A stretch of 64,000 nt of DNA from assembly GCF_024169515.1 (NCBI RefSeq), contig NZ_JAMKCQ010000001.1, positions 3,472,001 through 3,536,000 on the forward strand, read 5' to 3'. Both the position numbers and the translations under genes were made by a program. Below the pieces are notes generated by a model. The model had not been told where the DNA came from, did no database searches, and saw only the letters and a list, made by a program, of their open reading frames with translations. This document shows positions 22,768-30,365 of the stretch, one piece after another (within the stretch, counting starts at the first letter, position 1; every line of letters begins with the position of its first letter). Origin of the DNA: Erwinia aphidicola (GTDB lineage Bacteria > Pseudomonadota > Gammaproteobacteria > Enterobacterales > Enterobacteriaceae).

Positions 22768-23245
22768 TGGCGTGAGCTTTAAGCTGACTGGTATCGATAC
22801 GCTGCTGGGTCGGCTGGATACCCTTAGCGATGACATGCGGAACAAGGGCGGACGTGCCGCGCTGCGTAAGGCGGGCAATGTCATTGTCGCCAGAGCGAAA
22901 GCGAACGCTGCGAGAATCGACGACCCAGGCACCGGGCGCAGCATCGCGGATAACATCGCTCAGCGCTGGGACGGCAGGCGATTTAAGCGCACTGGTGACC
23001 TCGGGTTCAGGGTCGGCGTGATGTACGGCGCGAAACTTAAAAACCATCCTTCGCTCAGCAAAAATTCACCCACTCCGCACTGGAGGCTTATCGAGTTCGG
23101 AACCGAGAACATGAGGGCCCAGCCGATTATGCGCCCGGCGGGTGATTCCAGCATTAATGAAGTTGTGGCCACATTTGTCAGCGAGTATGACCGGGCGCTT
23201 GACCGGGCGATCGCCAGAGCTAAAAAGAAAGCGGGGGGCGGATGA
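22760..23245 (+). CDS. HK97 gp10-like tail-head connection protein
   Basis: From the second ATG the protein has 161 residues; the ATG at 22757 would add one. It shows the gp10 pattern: 'FKLTGIDTLLGRLDTLSDDMRNKGGRAALRKAGNVI' and 'HWRLIEFGTENMRAQPIMRPA'. It is thought to act at the head-tail interface. It overlaps both neighbours, so the head-completion genes form a tight translational chain. Confidence 0.85.
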   Translation: MADGVSFKLTGIDTLLGRLDTLSDDMRNKGGRAALRKAGNVIVARAKANAARIDDPGTGRSIADNIAQRWDGRRFKRTGDLGFRVGVMYGAKLKNHPSLSKNSPTPHWRLIEFGTENMRAQPIMRPAGDSSINEVVATFVSEYDRALDRAIARAKKKAGGG

Positions 23246-23607
23246 TTGCACCAATTTTCACAACCTGCGCAGCGAGCGCTGATGTCCGGGCGCTGCTGGG
23301 CGACACCACAGTGAGACTTTACCCATTCGGGAAAAACCCCGAAACACCCACCTATCCCTACGCGGTGTGGCAGAACATAACCGGCGGACCAGAGAATTAC
23401 CTTGGAACGCGCCCTGACGCGGACAATTACACGCTGCAGGTTGATATCTATGCCAACACCGACAGTGAAGTGATCGCCGTGGCGCGCGCGCTGCGTGATG
23501 CCATTGAACCCCGCGCCTATATCACCCGATGGGGGGAGCAGGAGCAGGACAGTGAAACCAAACGGTACCGCTATTCATTCGATGTCGACTGGATAGTGTT
23601 GCGATAA
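23242..23607 (+). CDS. Tail completion protein, DUF3168-like
   Basis: This 121-residue protein has the DUF3168/gp11 layout: 'VRALLGDTTVRLYPFGKNPETPTYPYAVWQNITG', then 'YTLQVDIYANTDSEVIAVARALRDAI' and a C-terminal 'RYRYSFDVDWIV'. It terminates the tail tube at the head-proximal end. The start overlaps gp10 as ATGA. A terminator lies between it and the tail tube gene. Confidence 0.85.
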   Translation: MIAPIFTTCAASADVRALLGDTTVRLYPFGKNPETPTYPYAVWQNITGGPENYLGTRPDADNYTLQVDIYANTDSEVIAVARALRDAIEPRAYITRWGEQEQDSETKRYRYSFDVDWIVLR

Positions 23608-23626
23608 CAAAAACCCTTAACAACAG

Positions 23627-23647
23627 ACCCGCTCCGGCGGGTTTTTT
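23627..23647 (+). terminator. Terminator before tail tube gene
   Basis: ACCCGC (23627-23632), a TCCG loop and GCGGGT (23637-23642) are followed by T residues. Confidence 0.8.
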
Positions 23648-23664
23648 ATTACCTGGAGAAAACT

Positions 23665-24162
23665 ATGTCAGTCGTGACACAAGGTACTCAGCTCTATGTT
23701 CTCGCCGCGGGCGTGGTCAGAGAGGTCGAATGCATTACCGCGTTCTCACCGGGCGGGAACCCCGCCGATCAGATTGAGGACACCTGCCTGAGCGAGCGAA
23801 GCACGCGCACTTACAAAAAGGGCCTCCGCACTCCCGCACAGGCTTCCGCAACGCTCAACGCTGATCCGGCAAACGCCAGCCACCTGATGCTCAGTAACCT
23901 GGCTGAATCTTCCGATCAGGATGATTTGACCTTTGCTATCGGCTGGGCGGATGGCGAGGACGAGCCAACCGTTGGCGCTGCTGGCGCATCTGGCGCAGTT
24001 GATGGCCTTATTCTGCCGGATACGCGCACCTGGTATGTCTTCAAAGGCTATGTTGCTGACTTCCCGTTTGACTTCCAGGCCAATACGGTTGTGCAGACGA
24101 CCGCCACTATTCAGCGCTCAGGTGCTGGCGTGTGGATTCCGAAGGCTGGCGCAGGCAGCTAA
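23665..24162 (+). CDS. Major tail tube protein
   Basis: The 165-residue protein matches lambda V/HK97-type tail tube subunits: '[25 protein letters not shown]', '[28 protein letters not shown]', and '[28 protein letters not shown]'. Hexamers of it stack to form the tail tube. It is followed by a GTGACATGTCAC palindrome and the chaperone genes. Confidence 0.88.
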   Translation: MSVVTQGTQLYVLAAGVVREVECITAFSPGGNPADQIEDTCLSERSTRTYKKGLRTPAQASATLNADPANASHLMLSNLAESSDQDDLTFAIGWADGEDEPTVGAAGASGAVDGLILPDTRTWYVFKGYVADFPFDFQANTVVQTTATIQRSGAGVWIPKAGAGS

Positions 24163-24174
24163 ACAACAATCGGG

Positions 24175-24188
24175 CGTGACATGTCACG
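24175..24188. repeat. CGTGACATGTCACG palindrome, copy 2 of 3
   Basis: This perfect 14-bp palindrome lies just after the tail tube gene. The same core sits at 8826-8839 (in rusA) and a one-base variant at 28199-28212 (end of the M gene). The three copies lie at or near gene ends. Confidence 0.7.
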
Positions 24189-24214
24189 CCTAATCTTATC
24201 TCGCAGGAAGGCAC

Positions 24215-24700
24215 ATGAAACTGACCCTCGATTCACTGAAAAAATCCGGCGCATTCACAGGTCGTCCGGTGGAAAAACAAATCACCTGGAAGCAGCGTGA
24301 TGAAGAATTTACAGCCACGGTGTTCATCCGACCGCTGGGTTACCACAGCGCCACATCTGACGTACTGGCCCATGTGGGCAAGGTTGACGGCATTGCCGGG
24401 CGTATTGCAGCCAGTATCTGTGATGAAGATGGTCACCCGGTCTTCACGCCTCAGGATATTACTGGCGAGGCTGACCCCGATCGCGGCGCGCTTGATGGCG
24501 CACTGACTATCGCGCTCCTGGTTGCCATTCAGGAGGTGAACGATCTGGGAAAGACCACCAACTCAGCGCCGAAGATGAATTCTGGTGCGAGCTCGTCCTC
24601 AATGGAATCGGCGGAAGAACCATCGCCGAAGCCAGAGAAAACCTCAGCTTCCGGGAGTACCAGCTCTGGGTTAAGTACCGAGCCGCCTACGGCAATCTAA
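24215..24700 (+). CDS. Tail assembly chaperone, G-like (zero-frame product)
   Basis: This 161-residue product begins MKLTLDSLKKSGAFTGRPVEK, typical of HK97/lambda G-like chaperones. Up to about residue 112 it is conserved-looking; beyond the GGGAAAG at 24547-24553 it becomes a Ser/Pro/Glu-rich tail. That heptamer is the same -1 slippery sequence as lambda G-T, read here as G GGA AAG. The zero-frame protein should coat the tape measure before tube polymerisation, with a smaller amount of the frameshifted GT product. Confidence 0.88.
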   Translation: MKLTLDSLKKSGAFTGRPVEKQITWKQRDEEFTATVFIRPLGYHSATSDVLAHVGKVDGIAGRIAASICDEDGHPVFTPQDITGEADPDRGALDGALTIALLVAIQEVNDLGKTTNSAPKMNSGASSSSMESAEEPSPKPEKTSASGSTSSGLSTEPPTAI

Positions 24701-24864
24701 ACCCGATGATGCGTACTGAGTGGGGGGCGGCGCTGGTGGCCAGTACGCTGGCTAATGCCAATCGGGACCCAGAAAAAAGTGAGCCTTTCAGTATTGCTGA
24801 CTTCGCACCTCACATGCAGAAAGAGGCAATAAGCTTGAAAGAGGCTATGGAAACCTGGGTCTAA
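24553..24864 (+). CDS. T extension of tail assembly chaperone (-1 frameshift)
   Basis: After a -1 slip on GGGAAAG the reading frame continues for 103 codons to TAA at 24864, giving a GT fusion of about 216 residues. The extension reads 'LVLNGIGGRTIAEARENLSF' and later 'WGAALVASTLANANRD', a good match in style to T domains of tail chaperones, which bind the tube protein. It has no start codon of its own in a sensible place, which fits production only by frameshift. Its composition is protein-like, unlike the zero-frame tail. Confidence 0.8.
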   Translation, partial: DHQLSAEDEFWCELVLNGIGGRTIAEARENLSFREYQLWVKYRAAYGNLNPMMRTEWGAALVASTLANANRDPEKSEPFSIADFAPHMQKEAISLKEAMETWV

Positions 24865-24918
24865 ATGCGGATTTTTTTGCTAGCATATTATCTCTATTTG
24901 CCTTCAAGGATGGTTAAT

Positions 24919-25296
24919 GTGAAAAAGTCCATTTTATTTGGAATATTGTGCCTTACATCTCAGGTTTCGATGGCTGCTATAAATCCAGTATACCTGCAGT
25001 GCCCAAATTTTGACGAAAGAGCTTCAGACCTCATAATTGTATTAAATGAAGCCAACGGTACCGCTGCACTTCAGTCTAAGTTAGGAGGTTCCGGGTTCAA
25101 TTTCTCAGAGCCCGCCTCCTTTGGACCAAATGAGGTGGTTTGGAGTAAGAAGTCTGGCAATTTTAAGCATACATATTCAGTTAACAGGTCATCGCTAACA
25201 TTTGAAAGAAAGACTTTCAGTGGCATGACAGGAGAAACGTACTCTACAAAAACTGAGTGCAAAATTTCCAAAGCAAAAGCATCTAATAAATTCTAA
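24919..25296 (+). CDS. Moron encoding a secreted protein
   Basis: Starting from GTG 24919 behind AAGGAT, the product has 125 residues with a signal peptide ('KKSILFGILCLTSQVSMA') and cleavage expected after 'SMA'. The mature part is about 107 residues with two cysteines ('YLQCPNF' and 'KTECKIS') that could form a disulfide. An ATG at 24910 is an alternative start. It is AT-rich, inserted between tail chaperone and tape measure, and ends at its own terminator, so it is a moron probably expressed by the lysogen in the periplasm. No family is recognised. Confidence 0.65.
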   Translation: MKKSILFGILCLTSQVSMAAINPVYLQCPNFDERASDLIIVLNEANGTAALQSKLGGSGFNFSEPASFGPNEVVWSKKSGNFKHTYSVNRSSLTFERKTFSGMTGETYSTKTECKISKAKASNKF

Positions 25297-25313
25297 AGCC
25301 AAACTATATCAAT

Positions 25314-25337
25314 AGCCCCATCCGTGGGGCTTTTTTT
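25314..25337 (+). terminator. Terminator of secreted-protein moron
   Basis: AGCCCCA (25314-25320), a TCCG loop and TGGGGCT (25325-25331) are followed by a T-run. Confidence 0.88.
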
Positions 25338-25354
25338 CGCCCGGAGAACAGAAA

Positions 25355-27859
25355 GTGGCAAGCAAATCTCTCGGAACATTGACTCTAGACTTGGTCGCAA
25401 AAGTTGGCGGTTTTGTCTCCGGTATGGACAAAGCCGAAAGAGCATCAGCTAAATGGGGTAAGCAGGTTCAGGATGATGCACAGAAAACATCTGTTGCTCT
25501 GGCGGGAATTGGTGCAGCAGCCGCAGCAACCGCTGCAGCTGTGGGTGTTGCTGGCTTTAACCTTCTGAAATCCACTTCACAGCAGATTGCATCAACGGAT
25601 CAGTGGGCGAAATCCCTTAAGATGTCCACTCAGGAGTTGCTGGCTTGGCAGTTCGCCGCAGAGCGCGCGGGAGTAGCTGGCGATAACATGGCTGACGTCT
25701 TCAAAGATCTTAGCGACAAAATTGGGGACGCGGTACTGAATAAGTCAGGTGAGGCCGTTGGTGCGCTTGATTCCCTTGGCTTATCAGCTGAAAAACTGTC
25801 TAAGGTCTCTCCTGATAAGCAGATGCTCGCAATCGGCGAGGCACTGGGGAAAATTAGCACAAATGCCGGAAAGGTCACCATCCTTGAAAGCTTAGGCAAT
25901 GATCTATCAAAACTCCTGCCGCTGTTTGACAATAACAATGAAAAGCTGAAAAACTTTATCCGTATAGCCAAGGATTATGGAGTTGCGCCTGATCCTGCTT
26001 CTATTGATGACTTGGTCAAAGTAAACGACATTTTCTTGGATATGGAGGCTCAGGTTAAGGGTCTTAAAATGGAGATTGCTGCCGGGCTGGCGAAAGCCGA
26101 CCTTTCACCGCTTCAGTCTTCCCTTAATGAGGTAAGAAAGGTTCTGACGGATCCGTCGGTAATACAAGGTATCGTTTCGCTCGTAGGGGGCGTGGCAGAA
26201 CTAGCCGCCTGGCTGGCAAAAGCGGCTGCAGAAGCTGGCAAACTTGCAACAAATTCCAGTAATAGGATGGCCGCACTGGGTGGCAATATTGATATAAATA
26301 ACGTTGGTCAGGTTCAGGAGCGTATTAACTGGCTGGAAAAGAACCAAAGTAGCCGTTCCAAAGATATGTATGGCTCCGGCCAGTCAATGTTCGGGTGGAT
26401 CGTAGGTAAAGACGACAGCATCAAAGCCGTGAACGCTGAGTTGGACACGCTTTATCAGCAGCGCGATAAATTAAGCAAGCAGAAGCCGTTAAAAATTGCG
26501 GACTCTGTTGGCAGTGGCACTGCCGATAGCCTGATGAACTTCAGCCTTCCAGCCGGAGGAACTAACGGCAAAACCACGGTCAAGCCTGATGCAGCAGCAA
26601 AAAAACTGGAGAGCGCCTTTAATTCTCTTGAGCTCAGTTATCAGAGACAAATCGCGCTAATTGATACTACTGGAAAAAAGACGACTGAACTAACTGAGGC
26701 TCAAAAGCTGCAATTCGATATTGCTGAAGGAAAGCTGGCAGGAATCAACGAGAAACAGAAAACCCGCTTAGCAGGGCTGGCGGCCGAGGTAGATCGCCTC
26801 AACGCGGTAAAAAAAGCCAACATTGAGATGGCTAAGGTAGCAGAGTTCATCGCCAACCTTAAAGCCGGCAACCAGAACGCAAGAGAAGACCTCAGTGTTG
26901 ATTTTGAAGGTGCGGGGCTCGGGGAAAAAGAACGTGACAGAATGAAGGAACGGCTGAGTATTGAACGCAGCTTCCTTGAACAGCAGCGGCAGCTTCAACT
27001 TTCCTACCAGTCTGGCGATATCGATAAATCTCTCTACGACTCAGAATCCAGCGCGCTTAAGAGCGCTATGGGCGAGCGACTCAGCATTCAGGAAGATTAT
27101 TACAAAAGCGTCGATGCGATGCAGTCAGACTGGATGAGCGGTATGAGTGATGGCCTGGCCAACTGGATGGATGAATCATCCAACTACTCAGCATCAGCAG
27201 CCAGTGCAGTAAGCAATGGTCTGGGCAGCGCCCTGGATAATGTCGCGGACATGCTGATCGGCAACAAAGCCAGCTGGAAGGATTGGATGACCTCAGTGCT
27301 GTCGATGATTGTGAAAATCGGTCTTCAGATGGCAGCTGTAAATCTTATCAGTGGGTTCGTGAGCTCCGTGGGCGGTGCAGCGGGAGGTGCGGCGGCGGGG
27401 GGAGCAGCTGCGGGGGCCGGTTCTACCGGGGCGTTAGGCATGAGCACCGGCTATCAGGCTTATGCTGGCGGATTCGATGGAGGCGGCTACACCGGGCAGG
27501 GGGGCAAATTCGACCCGGCGGGCATTGTGCATAAAGGGGAATTTGTCTTCACCAAAGAAGCGACTGAGCGAATCGGCGTGGAAAACCTTTACGACATGAT
27601 GCGCGGCTATGCCAGCGGTGGCCTGGTGGGGGCAATGCGCACCGGGAGCAATCCCAACACTGCCATCAACCGCAGTTCCAGCAGCAGCCCGAGCATTTCA
27701 GTTAGCGTTCCTATCACAATCGAGGGAGGCGGCGCTGGAGAAACCAGCACGGCAAATACCACGAATGCAGCCAAGCAACTGGAAGGAATGATGAAAAAAA
27801 CCATCAATGACTGGGCACGCACACAAATGTCGCCCGGCGGCCTGCTCTACAAGGGGTAA
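25355..27859 (+). CDS. Tail tape measure protein
   Basis: The 834-residue protein starts at GTG behind CGGAGAAC. The N-terminal half is helical with Ala/Lys/Asp-rich segments. The middle (about 405-600) has long charged helices. A hydrophobic, Gly/Ala-rich region near residues 645-700 ('MIVKIGLQMAAVNLISGFV', then a Gly-Ala tract) may insert into the host membrane. 'GIVHKGEFVFTKEATERIG' near residue 725 is a motif common in lambda H-type tape measures. Its length sets the tail length. Confidence 0.92.
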   Translation: MASKSLGTLTLDLVAKVGGFVSGMDKAERASAKWGKQVQDDAQKTSVALAGIGAAAAATAAAVGVAGFNLLKSTSQQIASTDQWAKSLKMSTQELLAWQFAAERAGVAGDNMADVFKDLSDKIGDAVLNKSGEAVGALDSLGLSAEKLSKVSPDKQMLAIGEALGKISTNAGKVTILESLGNDLSKLLPLFDNNNEKLKNFIRIAKDYGVAPDPASIDDLVKVNDIFLDMEAQVKGLKMEIAAGLAKADLSPLQSSLNEVRKVLTDPSVIQGIVSLVGGVAELAAWLAKAAAEAGKLATNSSNRMAALGGNIDINNVGQVQERINWLEKNQSSRSKDMYGSGQSMFGWIVGKDDSIKAVNAELDTLYQQRDKLSKQKPLKIADSVGSGTADSLMNFSLPAGGTNGKTTVKPDAAAKKLESAFNSLELSYQRQIALIDTTGKKTTELTEAQKLQFDIAEGKLAGINEKQKTRLAGLAAEVDRLNAVKKANIEMAKVAEFIANLKAGNQNAREDLSVDFEGAGLGEKERDRMKERLSIERSFLEQQRQLQLSYQSGDIDKSLYDSESSALKSAMGERLSIQEDYYKSVDAMQSDWMSGMSDGLANWMDESSNYSASAASAVSNGLGSALDNVADMLIGNKASWKDWMTSVLSMIVKIGLQMAAVNLISGFVSSVGGAAGGAAAGGAAAGAGSTGALGMSTGYQAYAGGFDGGGYTGQGGKFDPAGIVHKGEFVFTKEATERIGVENLYDMMRGYASGGLVGAMRTGSNPNTAINRSSSSSPSISVSVPITIEGGGAGETSTANTTNAAKQLEGMMKKTINDWARTQMSPGGLLYKG

Positions 27860-27861
27860 GT

Positions 27862-28203
27862 ATGGCAATTGACGAATTTGGGTGGTGCGTAAGAACAGGG
27901 GCTTCGGAAGAACTGACGGTTTCCACTTTGGAGGCGCAGTTCGGTGATGGCTATAAGCAAGTCGCCGGAACGGGCATCAACAGTGCCCGCGAGTCCTGGC
28001 CAGTAACATGCAGCGGCAGAAAGTCGGAGATGGCTAAAATCAGGGCATTCCTGAAATCACACGTCACCGTGTCGTGCTGGTGGGTTAATCCGTGGGGAGA
28101 GAAAAAGCTCTATCGCGTTAAATCTGACTCCATCCGGCCAATCTTCACCAACGGAAACTTTGTGGAAATCGCCTTCACCTTTGAACAGTCTTTCGCACCG
28201 TGA
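27862..28203 (+). CDS. Minor tail protein, lambda M-like
   Basis: This 113-residue protein fits the lambda M family: 'FGDGYKQVAGTGINSARESWPVTCSG', then 'FLKSHVTVSCWWVNPWGEKKLYRVK' and 'FVEIAFTFEQSF'. It belongs to the tail tip complex. Start is two bases after the tape measure stop. A CGTGACACGTCACG palindrome spans its stop codon region. Confidence 0.88.
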   Translation: MAIDEFGWCVRTGASEELTVSTLEAQFGDGYKQVAGTGINSARESWPVTCSGRKSEMAKIRAFLKSHVTVSCWWVNPWGEKKLYRVKSDSIRPIFTNGNFVEIAFTFEQSFAP

Positions 28204-28221
28204 CACGTCACGATAACTAAC

Positions 28222-28244
28222 AGGGCGCTTAGCGCCCTTTTTTA
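28222..28244 (+). terminator. Terminator between M and L genes
   Basis: AGGGCG...CGCCCT forms a strong stem (28222-28238) followed by six T. Confidence 0.8.
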
Positions 28245-28255
28245 TTGGGTGAAAT

Positions 28256-28993
28256 ATGCCTTTTTTACAGGATATACAGCAGCTGGAGCCTGGTAGCCTG
28301 GTACAACTGATAGAGGTCGATGGTACCGAATTTGGCATGGATAACGTCCTCAGGTTTCATGCTTACAACATCCCCTCAGGCGGGTGGAAATCCTTCGCAG
28401 CGGATAACCTTCCTTCCATCGTGTGGCAGGGGAAAGAGTACGATCCTCACCCTTACGAATTGTTCGGTATGGAGATGAGCAGCGCTGGTGCTCAGCCAAC
28501 CCCCAGGCTGTCTGTCAGTAATGTGGGGAATTTCGTCGCGGCACTCTGCCTTCAGTTCGACGATCTGGTGAAGGCCAAAGTGAAAATTCACACCACGATG
28601 GCTAAGTATCTTGATGCAGCAAACTGGATTGATGGCAACCCTAACGCGAACCCCCAGGAGGAACGCGTCCAGCTTTTTCTGGTCAATGCCAAAACTGCAG
28701 AGACGCGCTCCGTTGTTGAGTTCGAATTGTGCTCACCTTTTGATATTCAGAGCCTGCAACTGCCATCCCGGCAGATTACGCCAGTATGCACCTGGTGCAT
28801 ACGAGGCTGGTACCGCACCGGAACAGGGTGCGACTACGCCGGGACCCGGTATTTTACCAAAGACGGAACGGCAATCAGTGACCCGTCAAAAGACGAGTGT
28901 GGAGGGCGCATGGCTGATTGCAAGGCACGGTTTGGGGAAGAAAACCCGCTACCTTTCGGGGGATTCCCAGCGGCAAATTTACAGGGGAAATAG
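28256..28993 (+). CDS. Minor tail protein, lambda L-like
   Basis: The 245-residue protein matches lambda L: 'FLQDIQQLEPGSLVQLIEVDG' at the start, 'LFGMEMSSAGAQPTPRLSVSNV', and a C-terminal cysteine-rich block ('PVCTWCIRGWYRTGTGCDYAG...CGGRMADCKARFG'). The cysteines may hold an iron-sulfur cluster, as reported for lambda-type L proteins. It is part of the tail tip and is followed directly by the K-like gene. Confidence 0.9.
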   Translation: MPFLQDIQQLEPGSLVQLIEVDGTEFGMDNVLRFHAYNIPSGGWKSFAADNLPSIVWQGKEYDPHPYELFGMEMSSAGAQPTPRLSVSNVGNFVAALCLQFDDLVKAKVKIHTTMAKYLDAANWIDGNPNANPQEERVQLFLVNAKTAETRSVVEFELCSPFDIQSLQLPSRQITPVCTWCIRGWYRTGTGCDYAGTRYFTKDGTAISDPSKDECGGRMADCKARFGEENPLPFGGFPAANLQGK

Positions 28994-28995
28994 CG

Positions 28996-29715
28996 ATGCG
29001 AGAAAAACTACTGGCCGCCATACGTAAACACGTTGCCTCGGAATACCCGAAAGAGGCGTGTGGGCTGATTATCCAGTCAGGCAGGACCCAGACCTATATG
29101 CCTTGCAGGAATATTGCAGACGATCCCATGCAGGACTTCACCTTGTCACAGGAGGACAAGCGAGCAGCTGAGGCGCAGGGCGATATTCTGATGGTGATTC
29201 ATTCGCACCCCGATGTGCCGCAGCTTATCCCGACAGAATTTGACCGGGTGCAGTGCGATCATTCTGGCGTTGAGTGGGGGATTATGTCATGGCCTGACGG
29301 TGATTTCTGCACAATCAGCCCGCGCGGTGAGCGGGATTTTGTCGGGCGGCAGTGGGTGCTGGGCTATGCGGACTGCTGGACGCTCATCATGGATTACTAC
29401 CGCCAGGAGTACGGCATTACCCTGAACAACTGGTCTGTCGATTATGAGTGGTGGCATGACGGCAAAGAGAGCCGCTACGACGACAACTGGGAGGCTGAAG
29501 GATTCGTGCAGATAGACCCGGCGGAGATGCGGCCGGGCGACATGATCATGATGCGCGTGCAGTCTCCGGTAACCAATCACGCAGCCATCTATGTCGGTGA
29601 AAACCTGATGCTGCATCACAACTCAGAGAGTCTGTCCACGCGCGCCCCGTATGGGGATTACTGGCGCAACCGAACCGTGCGCGTTGTGCGCCGCAGGGAG
29701 CTGATGAATGCTTAA
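28996..29715 (+). CDS. Tail assembly protein, lambda K-like (JAMM plus NlpC/P60)
   Basis: From the ATG at 28996 the protein has 239 residues. The N-terminal half is a JAMM/Mov34 metalloprotease domain with 'VIHSHPDVPQLIPTEFD' (HxHPx7TxxD). The C-terminal half is an NlpC/P60 peptidase with the catalytic Cys in 'GYADCWTLI' and His in 'TNHAAIYVG'. In lambda, K is needed for tail assembly and may cut peptidoglycan during DNA entry. An upstream in-frame extension to 28918 overlaps the L gene and is unlikely. Confidence 0.9.
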   Translation: MREKLLAAIRKHVASEYPKEACGLIIQSGRTQTYMPCRNIADDPMQDFTLSQEDKRAAEAQGDILMVIHSHPDVPQLIPTEFDRVQCDHSGVEWGIMSWPDGDFCTISPRGERDFVGRQWVLGYADCWTLIMDYYRQEYGITLNNWSVDYEWWHDGKESRYDDNWEAEGFVQIDPAEMRPGDMIMMRVQSPVTNHAAIYVGENLMLHHNSESLSTRAPYGDYWRNRTVRVVRRRELMNA

Positions 29716-30313
29716 AACGATGCGATTAAAAGGCGTCATGGCTAAGAAGTTCGGATCCTTACATCGATATCACGCCGCAGACCTGCGCGAGCTTATCCGC
29801 GCGATGTGTTCTCAGGTGCCGGGATTCAAAAAATATGTGTCCAACGCCCATCTAAACGGCGTGCGCTTCGCCTTTTTCAGCGGTAAAGAAAATATCGGCC
29901 TGCAGGAATTCGACATGTCCTCAGCGTCCACTGAGTTTTGCATGGAGCCGATTATCGAGGGGTCCAAGCGCGGCGGCATGCTTCAGATAGTGATCGGTGC
30001 AGTAGCTTTGGTAGCGGCTTATTTTACCGCCGGTGCATCGTTTGCTGTCCTCGGGGTTACAGCATCCACCGTGACTACGGCGCTAACCGGATTGGGTTTA
30101 AGTATGGCACTGGGTGGTGTTATTCAGATGCTTACCCCTCAGCCAAATTACAACATCGGCGTATCATCAAGCACAGATAACAAGCCGAACTATGCATTCG
30201 GTTCACCTGTAAACACGGTTGCGATGGGATATCCGGTGCCCGTTCTGTATGGCCAGCGGGAAGTTGGCGGCGCGGTTATTAGTGCAGGCAGCTTTACCAG
30301 CGATCAGCAGTAA
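29708..30313 (+). CDS. Tail assembly protein, lambda I-like
   Basis: This 201-residue protein resembles lambda I: 'FGSLHRYHAADLRELIRAMCSQVPGFKKYV' and a Gly/Ala-rich hydrophobic centre ('IVIGAVALVAAYFTAGASFAVLGVTASTVTT'). It ends in the conserved 'VPVLYGQREVGGAVISAGSF'. It is thought to help J enter the tail tip and is not kept in the virion. The start overlaps the K-like gene by eight bases. Confidence 0.88.
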   Translation: MLKTMRLKGVMAKKFGSLHRYHAADLRELIRAMCSQVPGFKKYVSNAHLNGVRFAFFSGKENIGLQEFDMSSASTEFCMEPIIEGSKRGGMLQIVIGAVALVAAYFTAGASFAVLGVTASTVTTALTGLGLSMALGGVIQMLTPQPNYNIGVSSSTDNKPNYAFGSPVNTVAMGYPVPVLYGQREVGGAVISAGSFTSDQQ

Positions 30314-30329
30314 CAGCATTCAGGCAGAC

Positions 30330-30356
30330 AAGCCACCTTATGGTGGCTTTTTTTAT
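30330..30356 (+). terminator. Terminator before tail tip gene J
   Basis: AAGCCACC (30330-30337), a TTAT loop and GGTGGCTT (30342-30349) are followed by a T-run. Confidence 0.85.
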
Positions 30357-30365
30357 GGGTGATAT

